This document shows positions 1-9,073 of a stretch of DNA of 64,000 nt, piece by piece. Position 1 is the stretch's first letter. Each line of letters starts with the position of its first letter. Below the pieces are notes generated by a model that saw nothing but the letters and a program-made list of their open reading frames with translations, was not told the DNA's origin and searched no databases. Source of the stretch: CAIKUF01 sp963802435 (GTDB lineage: Bacteria > Pseudomonadota > Gammaproteobacteria > Burkholderiales > Burkholderiaceae_C); assembly GCA_963802435.1 (NCBI GenBank), contig CAWDIT010000005.1, positions 62,001 through 126,000 on the forward strand. The letters are read 5' to 3'. Both the position numbers and the translations under genes were made by a program.

Positions 1-156
1 ACTGACGAAATGCACCTGGTGGCCGCGCATGCGCTGGAAGCGGACCCAGATGTCGGCCTGGATGTACTCCATCACATGACCGATGTGGAACGGCCCGTTC
101 GCATAGGGCAGCGCGGTGGTGACGAAGAGCTTGCGGGCGGTCTGGGCGGCGGACAT
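1..156 (-). CDS. metG: Methionyl-tRNA synthetase, N-terminal fragment
   Basis: The window edge cuts this gene, so only the first 52 codons are present, read leftwards from the ATG at 154-156. The product charges tRNA-Met with methionine in the cytoplasm. The visible N terminus runs MSAAQTARKLFVTTALPYAN and continues into the class I aminoacyl-tRNA synthetase HIGH signature at residues 24-27, which binds ATP; the N-terminal context LPYANGPFHIGH is diagnostic of MetG. It is divergent from apbC, an arrangement common in Burkholderiales. The rest of the protein, including the KMSKS loop and tRNA-binding domain, lies outside the window. Confidence 0.95.
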   Translation of the reverse strand, partial: MSAAQTARKLFVTTALPYANGPFHIGHVMEYIQADIWVRFQRMRGHQVHFVS

Positions 157-289
157 GGACAGGGCGGCCGACTGACGCCGGCACTGCGGGGAAGACCGCA
201 ATTCTAGGCGTGCCGCCATCGTGGACATACCGGCTGCGATAGACTCCGCGCGCCCCGATCTTCGCAACTCCGACCCGATCCACGACCCC

Positions 290-1381
290 ATGTCCATCAC
301 CGAAGCCAGCCTGCTCGAAGCCCTGAAGACCGTCGTCGACCCGAACACCGGCAAGGACTTCGTCACGACCAAGCAGCTGAAGAACCTGCGCGTCGAAGGC
401 GGCGACGTCGCCTTCGACGTCGAGCTCGGCTATCCCGCGAAGAGCCAGGTCGCTGCGCTGCGCAGGGGCCTGATCGCCGCCGTGCGCACCGTGCCCGGGG
501 TGCAGAACGTGAGCGTCAACCTGGCGACGAAGATCGTCGCCCACGCCGTGCAGCGCGGGGTGCAACTGCTGCCCGGGGTGAAGAACATCGTCGCCGTCGC
601 GTCGGGCAAGGGCGGTGTCGGCAAGAGCACGACTGCGGCCAACCTGGCGCTTGCACTCGCCGCAGAAGGTGCCGCGGTGGGCATCCTGGACGCCGACATC
701 TACGGCCCCAGCCAGCCGACGATGATGGGCATCTCGGGCCAACCCCAGAGCGCCGACGGCAAGACCATGGAGCCGATGGAGAACTACGGCGTGCAGGTGA
801 TGTCGATCGGCTTCATGGTCGACGCCGACAACCCGATGATCTGGCGCGGTCCGATGGCCACGCAGGCGCTCGAGCAATTGCTGCGCCAGACCAACTGGGC
901 CGAGCTCGACTACCTGCTCGTCGACATGCCGCCCGGCACCGGCGACATCCAGCTCACGCTCAGCCAGCGGGTTCCGCTGACCGGCGCGGTGATCGTCACC
1001 ACGCCGCAGGACATCGCGCTGATGGACGCGAAGCGCGGCCTGAAGATGTTCGAGAAGGTCGGCGTGCCGATCCTCGGCATCGTCGAGAACATGGCCGTCC
1101 ACGTGTGCTCGAACTGCGGCCACGCCGAACACATCTTCGGGGCCAATGGCGGCCGCAACATGGCAGCCGAGTACGGCGTCGACTATCTCGGTGCGTTGCC
1201 GCTGACGATGAGCATCCGCGAGCATGCCGACTCCGGGCGGCCCACCGTCGTCAGTGACCCGGACAGCGAGGTCGCGGCGATCTACCGCAGCGTCGCGCGC
1301 CAGATGGCGGTGAAGATCGCGCAGCGCGCGAAGGACTTCTCGTCCAAGTTCCCGACCATCTCGATTTCGAAGACGACCTGA
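290..1381 (+). CDS. apbC: Iron-sulfur cluster carrier ATPase ApbC/Mrp
   Basis: A 363-residue P-loop ATPase of the Mrp/NBP35 family that carries and transfers Fe-S clusters to apoproteins in the cytoplasm. An N-terminal MIP18/DUF59-like domain (about residues 1-85) precedes the ATPase domain. The deviant Walker A motif SGKGGVGKST is at residues 105-114, and the cluster-binding pair CSNC is at C273/C276. I chose the ATG at 290 because it begins MSITEASLLEALKTVVDP, the usual family N terminus; a GTG at 221 would add 23 residues of poor similarity. It faces metG across 133 bp. A nearby Fe-S-rich formate dehydrogenase is a plausible client, but that link is inference. Confidence 0.95.
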   Translation: MSITEASLLEALKTVVDPNTGKDFVTTKQLKNLRVEGGDVAFDVELGYPAKSQVAALRRGLIAAVRTVPGVQNVSVNLATKIVAHAVQRGVQLLPGVKNIVAVASGKGGVGKSTTAANLALALAAEGAAVGILDADIYGPSQPTMMGISGQPQSADGKTMEPMENYGVQVMSIGFMVDADNPMIWRGPMATQALEQLLRQTNWAELDYLLVDMPPGTGDIQLTLSQRVPLTGAVIVTTPQDIALMDAKRGLKMFEKVGVPILGIVENMAVHVCSNCGHAEHIFGANGGRNMAAEYGVDYLGALPLTMSIREHADSGRPTVVSDPDSEVAAIYRSVARQMAVKIAQRAKDFSSKFPTISISKTT

Positions 1382-1385
1382 GGTC

Positions 1386-1541
1386 ATGACGACCCAAGAC
1401 ACCTGCGGTGTCGGCCTTGCAGGCCGCGCCTGGCCAGTGGCCAGGCCCTTCGCCAGGCACAGGCAGTCCACCGGACTGCCTTGTGTCCGGGCCAGCCCCT
1501 CGGCGATCTCAGTCCTCTTGGGAACGGCCCGGCGAGGACTG
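1386..1541 (+). repeat. Dispersed palindromic repeat, copy 1 (long form)
   Basis: Starts ATGACGACCC and ends in an inverted pair CAGTCCTC...GAGGACTG around a CGGCCCGGC core. Inside are two more hairpins, CTGGCC-AGT-GGCCAG and GGCAGTCC-ACC-GGACTGCC. The closest relative is the copy at 45352-45511, which shares the whole layout; shorter relatives are at 5904-5980 (opposite strand) and 8989-9070. It fills the gap between apbC and the DUF3305 gene. No transposase is nearby, so it is a non-autonomous element or structured intergenic repeat. Confidence 0.8.
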
Positions 1542-1579
1542 CGAGCCATGGACCGCCCGGAATCGACGTTGCAGTGGTG

Positions 1580-2028
1580 ATGGAGCGCGAGACGGCGCCG
1601 AACCGCTGGGAGGCTGGCGCCACCGGCCGGTGGAGGTCCTGCTTCACGAGGCGGCGTTCGGCAACGAGCCGCGCGTGCTGCGCGACGACGGGCGGGTCAT
1701 GCGCACGCTGTATCCCGGCTTTCGGCTCGAGTTGTTCCGCGACGAGTGCGAGGGTTACCAACTCAACCTCACGTCGGGCGCGCCGGTGTGGTTCGTGATG
1801 TGGCGCAGCGACGATGCGGACCCTTCGCGTGCATGGCCCGAGATCGTCAGCGTGTCCTACCACGAAGCCGGCCGCTGGCTGGACGCGCAGGAGCACGTCG
1901 ACAATCTGCCGCTGCCCGGCGAACTCGTGGCCTGGCTGCAGGCCTTCAACGACGAGCACTATCGCCCCGAGCCGAAGCAGCGTCGTCGTCCGGCCTCGTT
2001 CCAGGCCCCCGAGAAGCGCGGGACGTGA
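1580..2028 (+). CDS. DUF3305 protein of the fdh operon (frameshifted)
   Basis: Matches the DUF3305 family, small proteins of unknown function found beside formate dehydrogenase genes in Proteobacteria. The expected family start, VVMERxxxANRW-like, is read here as VVMERETAPNRWE in one frame, while the rest (HRPVEVLLHEAAFGNEPRVL and onwards) is in another. One base appears to be missing between 1614 and 1615; restoring a C gives an uninterrupted protein of about 149 residues. The start is uncertain: ATG 1580 is used, but GTG 1574 or 1577 in the same frame would fit the family as well. It is followed at 22 bp by the DUF3306 gene and presumably opens the operon. A maturation role is inferred from context only. 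Confidence 0.72.
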
Positions 2029-2049
2029 GGCAGCCTTGCCCAGGCCGGG

Positions 2050-2703
2050 ATGAGTGACGACGACGGCTTCGTGTCGCGCTGGTCGCGCCGCAAGGCGCAA
2101 GTGCGCAGCGGCCAGGCGGTGTCCGAGCCGCCGATCGCACCGCACCCGGTGGACGTGCCGCCACTCGAGGTGGCAGACGCCACTGCGCCGCCGGCGGATG
2201 GCGCGGTCGCCGAGCCACCGCCACTGCGACCCGAGCCACCGCCGCTGCCGCCGACGCTTGCCGATGTCGCGCGGCTCGGGCCGGACTCGGACTTCTCGCG
2301 CTTCGTGACACCAGGCGTCGACGAAGGCGTCAAGCACGCGGCGATGAAGAAGCTGTTCGCCGATCCGCACTTCAACGTGATGGACGGGCTGGACACCTAC
2401 ATCGACGACTACGGCAAGCCCGATCCGATTCCCGAGGCCATGCTGCGCCGGATGACGCAATCGAAGCTCCTGCGCCTGTTCGACGAGGAAGCCGCTGACA
2501 CCGAAGCAGGTGCGCAGGGGCAGCCCCGAGTGAATGTCCCCGCTGGCGCCGCGGCGCCAGCTCTGCCACAGTCGCTCGCCGCCGAATCCGTCGGCGACGC
2601 ACCCGAAACCCAAGCCGATGAAGACACTGCTCTGCGACTGCAACCGGACGATGCCGCTCGATCGGGCGGCGCTGGACCGCATCGCCCAGACCCTCGGCCC
2701 TGA
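2050..2703 (+). CDS. DUF3306 protein of the fdh operon
   Basis: A 217-residue protein with the DUF3306 hallmarks: an N-terminal FVSRWSRRK motif (residues 7-15), a proline-rich linker (about 50-80), and a conserved block with FVTPGVDEGVKHAAMKKLF and DGLDTYIDDYGKP. Function is unknown; the family occurs with DUF3305, a poly-ferredoxin and a TorD-like chaperone upstream of periplasmic formate dehydrogenases, so a part in enzyme assembly or electron transfer is likely. No signal peptide is visible. The end overlaps the next gene by 86 bp. In the third frame a TGA overlaps that gene's ATG as ATGA, so the true C terminus may be shorter if an indel lies upstream. Confidence 0.8.
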   Translation: MSDDDGFVSRWSRRKAQVRSGQAVSEPPIAPHPVDVPPLEVADATAPPADGAVAEPPPLRPEPPPLPPTLADVARLGPDSDFSRFVTPGVDEGVKHAAMKKLFADPHFNVMDGLDTYIDDYGKPDPIPEAMLRRMTQSKLLRLFDEEAADTEAGAQGQPRVNVPAGAAAPALPQSLAAESVGDAPETQADEDTALRLQPDDAARSGGAGPHRPDPRP

Positions 2704-4840
2704 CGCTGCCGACGGCCTGCAGACGCAGCACACGCTGCTCTGCCGACGCGAGGCCGGCGCCTTCCAGCGTGCGGCCAAGAGCGGCGACGAACTCGTCGTC
2801 GCCTGCACGCAGGAGAGGCGGCTCTTCCTCGAGCTCAACGCCGAGACCGAGGGCGCGCCGGGCCTCGACGAACGGGCGATCCGCTTCGTCAACATTCGCG
2901 AGACCGGCGGCTGGTCGAAGGACGCGAAGACGACGCCTTCGTCGGTGATCCCGAAGATCGCCGCACTGATTGCCGCTGCGCAGCTACCCGCACCCGATCC
3001 GGTGGCGACGGTCGGTTATCGCTCCGGCGGGCGCGTGCTGGTGATCGGCGCCGCCGACGCGGCGCAGCGGGCGGCAGCGATGCTTGCCGACAAGCTCGAC
3101 GTGAGCCTGCTGCTGACCGGCACCGGCGGCGCACTGCCGCAGGCGCACGCGCTGGCCGCGCACCATGGCCGCGTCACGTCGCTGACGGGATGGCTGGGCG
3201 CGTTCGAGGTCGAGTGGCAAAGCGGCAATCCGATCGACCTCGACCTGTGCACGCGCTGCAATGCCTGCATTGCGGCGTGCCCGGAACAGGCGATCGACTT
3301 CGCCTACCAGATCGACCTCACCCGCTGCCGGGCACATCGCGACTGCGTGCGTGTCTGCGAAGCGGCCGGCGCGATCGACTTCGACCGCGCAGCGCAGCCC
3401 TTCAGCGGGACCTTCGATCTGGTGCTCGACCTTCAGGCGACACCGTTCCTCTCGCTGCACCAGCCGCCGCAGGGTTACCTGAGCCCCGGCGCCGACGAGC
3501 GCAGGCAGTTCGACGCCGTGCTGCAGTTGCGCGAGATGACGGGCGAATTCGAGAAGCCGAAGTTCTTTCAATACAAGGCCAAGCTGTGCGCACACAGCCG
3601 CAACGAGCGCGTCGGCTGCGATGCCTGCATCGAGGTCTGTTCGGCGCGCGCGATCCGCAGCGACGTCGCCGCCAGCGGAGGCGTCGTCGTCGAGCCGCAC
3701 TTGTGCGTCGGTTGCGGCGCCTGCACGACGGTGTGCCCGAGCGGAGCCCTGGCCTACGCCACGCCGTCCGCGGCGCACCAGGGCCGGCGCATTCGCACGC
3801 TGCTGCAGACTTACCAGCGCGCCGGGGGCATGAGCCCGCCGGGCCGCCCCAAGGGCGAATACCGCAGTGCGCAGCACGAAGGTACCCTGATGAGCGCCTC
3901 GGGCGGGGCGGCACTGCTGTTGCACAGCGAGGGCGCCGGCGCGCGTTGGATCGAGGAACTGGGCCGTGCCGCGAGCGTCGATGCGGCGACGCACGGCGTG
4001 CCGGCGCGGGTGCTGCCGATGGGCCTGTGGCACACCGCGAGCGTCGGGCTCGACCTGTGGCTCGCGGCATTCGCCTACGGCGCGAGCCAGGTCTGGCTGC
4101 TGTTGACCGACGAAGAAGCCCCTGAGTACCGGGATGCGCTGGCGGCGCAGGCGGCGCTCGCCAACACGGTGCTGCAGGGCCTGGGGTTCGACGGCGAGCG
4201 CGTGCGCCTGCTTTCGGCGCGCGACGCGCGCGATCTGGCCGCGCTCGATGCCACGCTGCAGGCGCCGCCGGCGACGCCGCTCGCCGCGGCGGGCTCCTTC
4301 GCGGTGCAGGCCGACAAGCGCGCCACGCTCGACCTGGCGCTGGATCACCTGCTGGCCCAGGCGCCGCGGGTGCCCGAGGCGATTGCGCTGCCCGCCGACG
4401 CCAGCCCCTGGGGCAGCATCGTCGTCGACGCCGGACGCTGCACGATGTGCCTGGCCTGCGTCGGCGCCTGCCCGGAGGCGGCGCTGGCGGACAACCCCGA
4501 CAAGCTGCAACTGAGATTCATCGAGAAGAACTGCGTGCAATGCGGGCTGTGCGCGCTCACCTGCCCGGAGAAGGCGATCACGCTCCAGCCTCGTCTGTGG
4601 CTGGCCGACCGCGGCAAGGCGCGCAAGCAGATGCGCGTGCTCAACGAGGCCGAGCCCTACCTCTGCCTGCGTTGCCGCAAGCCGATCGGAACGCTGCGCT
4701 CGATCGAGGTGATCATGGAGCGTCTGGCCGGACACGCAATGTTCCAGGGCGCGGCGGCCGAGCGGTTGAAGATGTGCCCCGACTGCCGCGTGATCGACAT
4801 GCTGACCGACGCGAGCGAAGTGAGGATCACCGACCCATGA
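2618..4840 (+). CDS. Poly-ferredoxin (multi-[4Fe-4S]) protein of the fdh operon
   Basis: A 740-residue cytoplasmic protein with six ferredoxin-like cysteine clusters: CTRCNACIAACP (from about residue 211), CRAHRDCVRVC, CDACIEVC, CVGCGACTTVCP, CTMCLACVGACP (about residue 608) and CVQCGLCALTCP. A C-terminal CLRC...CPDC zinc-ribbon-like region follows. ATG 2618 gives the family start MKTLLCDCNRTMPLD; upstream codons belong to the overlapping DUF3306 gene. Proteins of this type recur in fdh operons with DUF3305/DUF3306 and TorD and are usually called 4Fe-4S binding protein; the electron partner is not established. A role feeding electrons to or from the dehydrogenase, or supplying its assembly, is inference. 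The torD-like gene follows at 22 bp. Confidence 0.87.
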   Translation: MKTLLCDCNRTMPLDRAALDRIAQTLGPDAADGLQTQHTLLCRREAGAFQRAAKSGDELVVACTQERRLFLELNAETEGAPGLDERAIRFVNIRETGGWSKDAKTTPSSVIPKIAALIAAAQLPAPDPVATVGYRSGGRVLVIGAADAAQRAAAMLADKLDVSLLLTGTGGALPQAHALAAHHGRVTSLTGWLGAFEVEWQSGNPIDLDLCTRCNACIAACPEQAIDFAYQIDLTRCRAHRDCVRVCEAAGAIDFDRAAQPFSGTFDLVLDLQATPFLSLHQPPQGYLSPGADERRQFDAVLQLREMTGEFEKPKFFQYKAKLCAHSRNERVGCDACIEVCSARAIRSDVAASGGVVVEPHLCVGCGACTTVCPSGALAYATPSAAHQGRRIRTLLQTYQRAGGMSPPGRPKGEYRSAQHEGTLMSASGGAALLLHSEGAGARWIEELGRAASVDAATHGVPARVLPMGLWHTASVGLDLWLAAFAYGASQVWLLLTDEEAPEYRDALAAQAALANTVLQGLGFDGERVRLLSARDARDLAALDATLQAPPATPLAAAGSFAVQADKRATLDLALDHLLAQAPRVPEAIALPADASPWGSIVVDAGRCTMCLACVGACPEAALADNPDKLQLRFIEKNCVQCGLCALTCPEKAITLQPRLWLADRGKARKQMRVLNEAEPYLCLRCRKPIGTLRSIEVIMERLAGHAMFQGAAAERLKMCPDCRVIDMLTDASEVRITDP

Positions 4841-4862
4841 ACCACGCAGGGGCAACGAGCCC

Positions 4863-5486
4863 GTGAACACATTGCACTTCAGCGCCCCCGCCGACGACAG
4901 CGAGGAACTCGCGCGCGCCGAGGTCTACGGTCTGCTGAGCGCATTGTTCGGCGCTGCGCCGTCCGCCGAGTTGTACGGCCAGCTCCAGGTCGCCGTGACC
5001 GAGGCGCCGGCTGCGGGCGCCTTTCTCGAACGCGCGTTCGGCGCCCTCGTGGAATCCTCGCGGCGGCTGCCGCTGGCGGCGGTGCGCGACGAATACGATG
5101 CGCTGTTCCAGGGCATCGGCAAGCCGGAGGTCTTCCTCAACGCGTCGTACTTCATCGCCGGCGCGCTGAACGAGAAGCCCCTGGTGTTGCTGCGCGACGA
5201 TCTGCGCGAACTCGGGCTCGAGCGCCCGCCGGAGCAGTACATGACCGAGGACCACCTCGCCTGCCTGTGCGAGGTGATGCGCTTCCTGATCGCCGGCGAC
5301 GATCTCGCCGTCAGCAACCTGGCGACGCAGCGGCGTTTCTTCGACGCCCACCTGCGCGGCTGGACCGAAGCCTTGTGGACCGTCCTCGAGGCCCATCCGC
5401 AGAGCGACTTCTATCGCGCCGTGGCATCGTTCGCGCGCGACTTCTTCAGCGTCGAGGCGCAGGCGTTCGACATGCTGGATCAGTGA
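4863..5486 (+). CDS. TorD/DmsD-family redox enzyme maturation chaperone
   Basis: A 207-residue, mostly helical cytoplasmic protein of the TorD family. These chaperones bind the Tat signal of a molybdo-enzyme and hold it until the cofactor is inserted. Family signs are the N-terminal EVYGLLSALF segment, the DEYDALFQG motif (residue 77 onwards), and the MTEDHLACLCEVMRFLIAG helix. The natural client is the Tat-dependent FdhA encoded about 500 bp downstream. The start ATG 4863 lies 22 bp after the poly-ferredoxin gene. A hairpin follows the stop. Confidence 0.87.
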   Translation: MNTLHFSAPADDSEELARAEVYGLLSALFGAAPSAELYGQLQVAVTEAPAAGAFLERAFGALVESSRRLPLAAVRDEYDALFQGIGKPEVFLNASYFIAGALNEKPLVLLRDDLRELGLERPPEQYMTEDHLACLCEVMRFLIAGDDLAVSNLATQRRFFDAHLRGWTEALWTVLEAHPQSDFYRAVASFARDFFSVEAQAFDMLDQ

Positions 5487-5496
5487 CGCAGCTTGC

Positions 5497-5516
5497 GCGA
5501 GCCTGACGAGGCTCGC
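5497..5516 (+). terminator. Stem-loop after the torD-like gene
   Basis: GCGAGCCT-GACG-AGGCTCGC, a perfect 8-bp stem with a 4-base loop, lies 10 bp past the stop. A CCCCC run rather than a T tract follows, so it is at best a weak or attenuating terminator, or an mRNA 3'-end stabiliser between the assembly genes and the structural genes. Confidence 0.45.
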
Positions 5517-5649
5517 CCCCTGCAACCTTTGCACGTCGGTGCCTACCCTGATGACGGGAGGCGTCTCGCGGCGCTAGACTCCATAGGAAGGTCGGTGCAT
5601 AAGCCCGACCGGTCTTGTCGCGAGAGCGCACTCTTTCCGAGGTCCGACC

Positions 5650-5892
5650 ATGAAGCATCCGCCCGTTAGGCCCAGTCCGAAGTCTGCTGCCGACAGCCCG
5701 GCGCTGAAGCGGCGCGGTTTGCTGCTCGGCACGGGCATCGCTGCGGTGGCCGGCGTGGCTGCCGCAGTGACGGCGCGAACGCTGCAGGCCCCGGCTCCCG
5801 AGCCGGTCGCGCGCGCCGCCGCGGACGCGAGCGCCGAGGGCTATCGCCTCTCGCAGCACGTGCTGCGCTACTACGAAACCGCCCGGGTCTGA
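5650..5892 (+). CDS. Small membrane/Tat-type protein of the fdh operon
   Basis: An 80-residue protein with a basic N terminus, a twin-arginine pair in LKRRGLLLGTGIAAVAG, one hydrophobic segment (about residues 24-42) and a conserved tail EGYRLSQHVLRYYETARV. Small proteins with this tail are common just before fdhA in Proteobacteria and are often labelled formate dehydrogenase, although they are not catalytic. It probably sits in or is exported across the inner membrane and helps FdhA assemble or dock. The 163 bp upstream hold the hairpin at 5497 and a second weak dyad (GGTCGG...CCGACC, 5590-5610); a promoter may lie here but none is clear. Confidence 0.72.
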   Translation: MKHPPVRPSPKSAADSPALKRRGLLLGTGIAAVAGVAAAVTARTLQAPAPEPVARAAADASAEGYRLSQHVLRYYETARV

Positions 5893-5903
5893 GCCCGGAT
5901 GTC

Positions 5904-5980
5904 GCAGACCTCGCCGGGCCGCCCCAAGAGGGCTGCGCTCCCCCTGGGGGGCGACACCGAAGGCGTCTTGGGGTCGTCAT
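5904..5980 (-). repeat. Dispersed palindromic repeat, copy 2 (short form, inverted)
   Basis: Read on the minus strand it starts ATGACGACCCCAAGACGCC and ends CTTGGGGCGGCCCGGCG plus a flanking inverted pair, matching the 5' and 3' ends of the copies at 1386 and 45352 without their long middle. The centre is a CCCCCCAGGGGG-type palindrome. It lies between the small membrane protein gene and fdhA. Confidence 0.75.
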
Positions 5981-6018
5981 TTCACTCCGGCCGCCCCGCG
6001 CGGACTTCGGGAGGTTCC

Positions 6019-8974
6019 ATGTTGCTGACGCGTAAGTCTTCCGGCGGGCCCCTGGCCGCGCTGCCTTCCTCGCTCGTGGCCAGCCTGGCCCGCGGGGTCT
6101 CGCGCGCGATTCCGACGATGGACCGGCGCGCTTTCCTGCGCCGCTCCGGCCTGGGCGTCGGCGTCGGCCTGGCGGCGTCGCAGTTGACGCTGATGCGCAA
6201 GGCGCAGGCCGCCGACGCGCCTGCGGCCGCCGCGGCGGCCAAGGTGCAGGTCCGGCGCACGGTCTGCGGCCACTGCTCGGTGGGTTGTGCGGTCGACGCG
6301 GTGGTCGAAAACGGCGTGTGGCTGCGCCAGGAGCCGGTGTTCGACTCGCCGATCAACCTCGGCGCGCACTGCGCCAAGGGCGCCGCGCTGCGCGAGCACG
6401 GGCAGGGCGAGTTCCGCCTGAAGTACCCGATGAAGCTCGTCGACGGCAAGTACCAGCGCATCGGCTGGGACCAGGCGTTGAACGAGATCAGCGCGAAGAT
6501 GCTCGAGCTGAAGAAGCAGAGCGGCCCCGACTCGATCTTCGTCGTCGGGTCGAGCAAGCACAGCAACGAGCAGGCCTACCTGCTGCGCAAGTGGGTGTCG
6601 TTCTGGGGCAGCAACAATTGCGACCATCAGGCGCGCATCTGCCATTCCACGACGGTCGCCGGTGTCGCCAATACCTGGGGGTATGGCGCGATGACCAACT
6701 CCTACAACGACATGCAGAACAGCAAGGCTGCGATGTACATCGGCAGCAATGCGGCCGAGGCGCATCCCGTCTCGCTGCTGCACATGCTGCACGCCAAGGA
6801 GACCGGAACCAAGATGATCGTCGTCGATCCGCGTTTCACGCGGACCGCGGCGAAGGCCGACGAGTACGTGCGCCTGCGCTCGGGGGGCGACATTCCGTTC
6901 CTGTTCGGCGTGCTTTACCACATCTTCAAGAACGGCTGGGAGGACAAGCAGTACCTCCACGACCGTGTCTTCGGCATGGACAAGGTGCGCGACGACGTGC
7001 TGGCCAAGTGGACGCCAGACAAGGTCGAGGAAGCCTGCGGGGTCGACGAGGCGACGGTCTACAAGGTGGCGAAGATCATGGCCGAGAACCGGCCGAGCAC
7101 GATCGTCTGGTGCATGGGGCAGACCCAGCACACGACCGGCAACGCGATCGTGCGCGCCTCGTGCATCGTGCAGCTCGCGCTCGGCAACGTCGGCAAGAGC
7201 GGCGGCGGGACGAACATCTTCCGCGGCCACGACAACGTGCAGGGCGCAACCGACGTCGGCCCGAACCCCGACTCGCTGCCCGGCTACTACGGCCTGGCCG
7301 AGGGCTCCTGGAAGCACTTCGCCAAGGTCTGGGGCGTCGATTTCGAGTGGATCAAGAAGCCAGTACGCGCCGGGCATGATGGGCAAGCCGGGCATGACGG
7401 TCTCTCGCTGGATCGACGGCGTGCTCGAGAACAACGAGCTGATCGACCAGCCGTCGAACCTGCGCGGCCAGATCTTCTGGGGCCATGCGCCGAACTCGCA
7501 GTCGCGCGGGCTCGAGATGAAGCGGGCGATGGACAAGCTCGACCTGCTCGTCGTCATCGACCCCTACCCGTCGGCCACCGCGGCGATGGCGGCGATGCCG
7601 GGCAAGGCCGGCGACCTCAATCCGAATCGGGCCGTCTATCTGCTCCCGGCCTGCTCGCAGTTCGAGACCTCGGGTTCGGTCACTGCGTCGAACCGGTCGA
7701 TCCAGTGGCGAGAGAAGGTGATCGAGCCGCTGTGGGAGAGCCGCACCGACCACATGATCATGGCGCAACTGGCCGACAAGCTCGGCTTCGGCAAGGAATT
7801 CGTCAAGAACTACAAGATGGTCCAGGGCAAGGGCGGCATGGAGCCCGAGACCGAGTCGATCCTGCGCGAGATCAACCAGGGCATGTGGACCATCGGCTAC
7901 ACGGGGCAGAGCCCCGAGCGGCTGAAGGCGCACATGCGCAACATGAACGTCTTCGACGTGAAGACGCTCAGGGCGAAGGGCGGTGTCGACAAGGAGACCG
8001 GCTACAAGCTCGACGGCGACTACTTCGGCCTGCCCTGGCCGTGCTACGGCACGCCCGAACTCAAGCACCCGGGTTCGCCGAACCTCTACGACACGAGCAA
8101 GCACGTGATGGACGGCGGCGGCAACTTCCGCGCGAACTTCGGCGTCGAACGCGACGGCGTGTCGCTGCTGGCGGCGGACGGTTCGCACTCGCTGGGCGCC
8201 GCGATCACCACCGGCTACCCGGAGTTCGACCACATCCTGCTGAAGAAGCTCGGCTGGTGGGACGACCTGACCGAGGCGGAGCAGAAGGCCGCCGAAGGCA
8301 AGAACTGGAAGACCGACCTCTCGGGCGGCATCCAGCGCGTCGCGATGGCGCATGGTTGCCATCCCTTCGGCAACGCCAGGGCGCGTGCCGTGGTCTGGAA
8401 CTTCCCCGACCCGATCCCGCAGCATCGCGAGCCGCTGTACTCGAACCGACCCGACCTGATCGCCAAGTACCCGACGCACGACGACAAGAAGGCGTTCTGG
8501 CGGCTGCCGACGCTGTTCAAGAGCGTGCAGGACAAGAACAAGGACATCGGCAAGCAGTTCCCGCTGGTGATGACGAGCGGCAGGCTGGTCGAGTACGAGG
8601 GGGGCGGCGACGAGACGCGCTCGAACAAGTACCTCGCCGAACTGCAGCAGGAAATGTTCGTCGAGATCAACCCCAGGGCGGCGAACGATCGTGGCATCCG
8701 CAACGCGGACAAGGTCTGGGTCAGCACGCCGACCGGCGCTCGCATCCAGGTCCAGGCGCTCGTCACCGAGCGCGTCGGCCCGGGCACGGTGTTCCTGCCG
8801 TTCCACTTCGCCGGACGCTGGCAGGGCGCCGACCTGAAACAGCACTATCCGGCGGGTGCTGCGCCGATCGTTCGCGGCGAGGCGGTCAACACGGCAACGA
8901 CCTACGGCTACGACAGCGTGACGATGATGCAGGAGACGAAGACGACTCTCTGCCAGATCGAGAAGTCCGCCTAG
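6019..8974 (+). CDS. fdhA: Formate dehydrogenase catalytic subunit, Cys type (frameshifted)
   Basis: The molybdenum or tungsten bis-MGD subunit that oxidises formate to CO2 in the periplasm. A Tat signal DRRAFLRR is at residues 35-42 with a hydrophobic stretch after it; a [4Fe-4S] site is at C83, C86, C90 and C118; the active-site segment is CDHQARICHSTTVAG with the metal-ligand cysteine at C208 (codon TGC), where E. coli FdnG has selenocysteine. An extra C at 7360/7361 shifts frame after codon 447; dropping it joins the two halves as WIKKQYAPGMMGKPG and gives 984 residues, the expected length. The rest contains NSQSRGLEMKRAMDKLDLL, typical of the family. ATG 6019 has GGGAGG about 8 bp upstream. 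Confidence 0.92.
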
Positions 8975-8988
8975 CCAAGGAGCCCCGA

Positions 8989-9070
8989 ATGAACAGCCCC
9001 CAAGCTCACATGTGTTCGCGGCCCCCCAAGGGGGCGCAGGCCTCCCTCGGGACGGCCCAGCGGGAGTCCT
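8989..9070 (+). repeat. Dispersed palindromic repeat, copy 3 (short form)
   Basis: Sequence ATGAACAGCCCCCAAGCTCA through TGTTCGCGGCC, a CCCCCCAAGGGGG palindrome, and a CGGGACGGCCCAGCGGGAGTCCT end. It closely matches the 5' half of the copy at 45352 (CCCAAGCTCACTATGTTCGCGGCC). It fills the whole gap between fdhA and fdhB, and its last bases supply a GGGAG ribosome-binding sequence 7 bp before the fdhB ATG. Confidence 0.78.
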
Positions 9071-9073
9071 GAC

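Noticed and set aside
1384..2895. 503-codon minus-strand reading frame over the DUF3305/DUF3306 region
   Set aside because: Antisense to two genes with recognised families; it also runs through the dispersed repeat.
2984..4870. 628-codon minus-strand reading frame
   Set aside because: Lies antisense to the poly-ferredoxin gene; composition is Arg/Ala/His-rich shadow coding, with no recognised motif, while the plus strand has clear Fe-S motifs.
6620..6660. Selenocysteine formate dehydrogenase
   Set aside because: The active-site codon is TGC (cysteine), not TGA, and no SECIS-like hairpin or sel genes are seen.
7340..7380. Programmed frameshift in fdhA
   Set aside because: No slippery heptamer or downstream pseudoknot, and homologues are read in one frame; a single-base indel is simpler.
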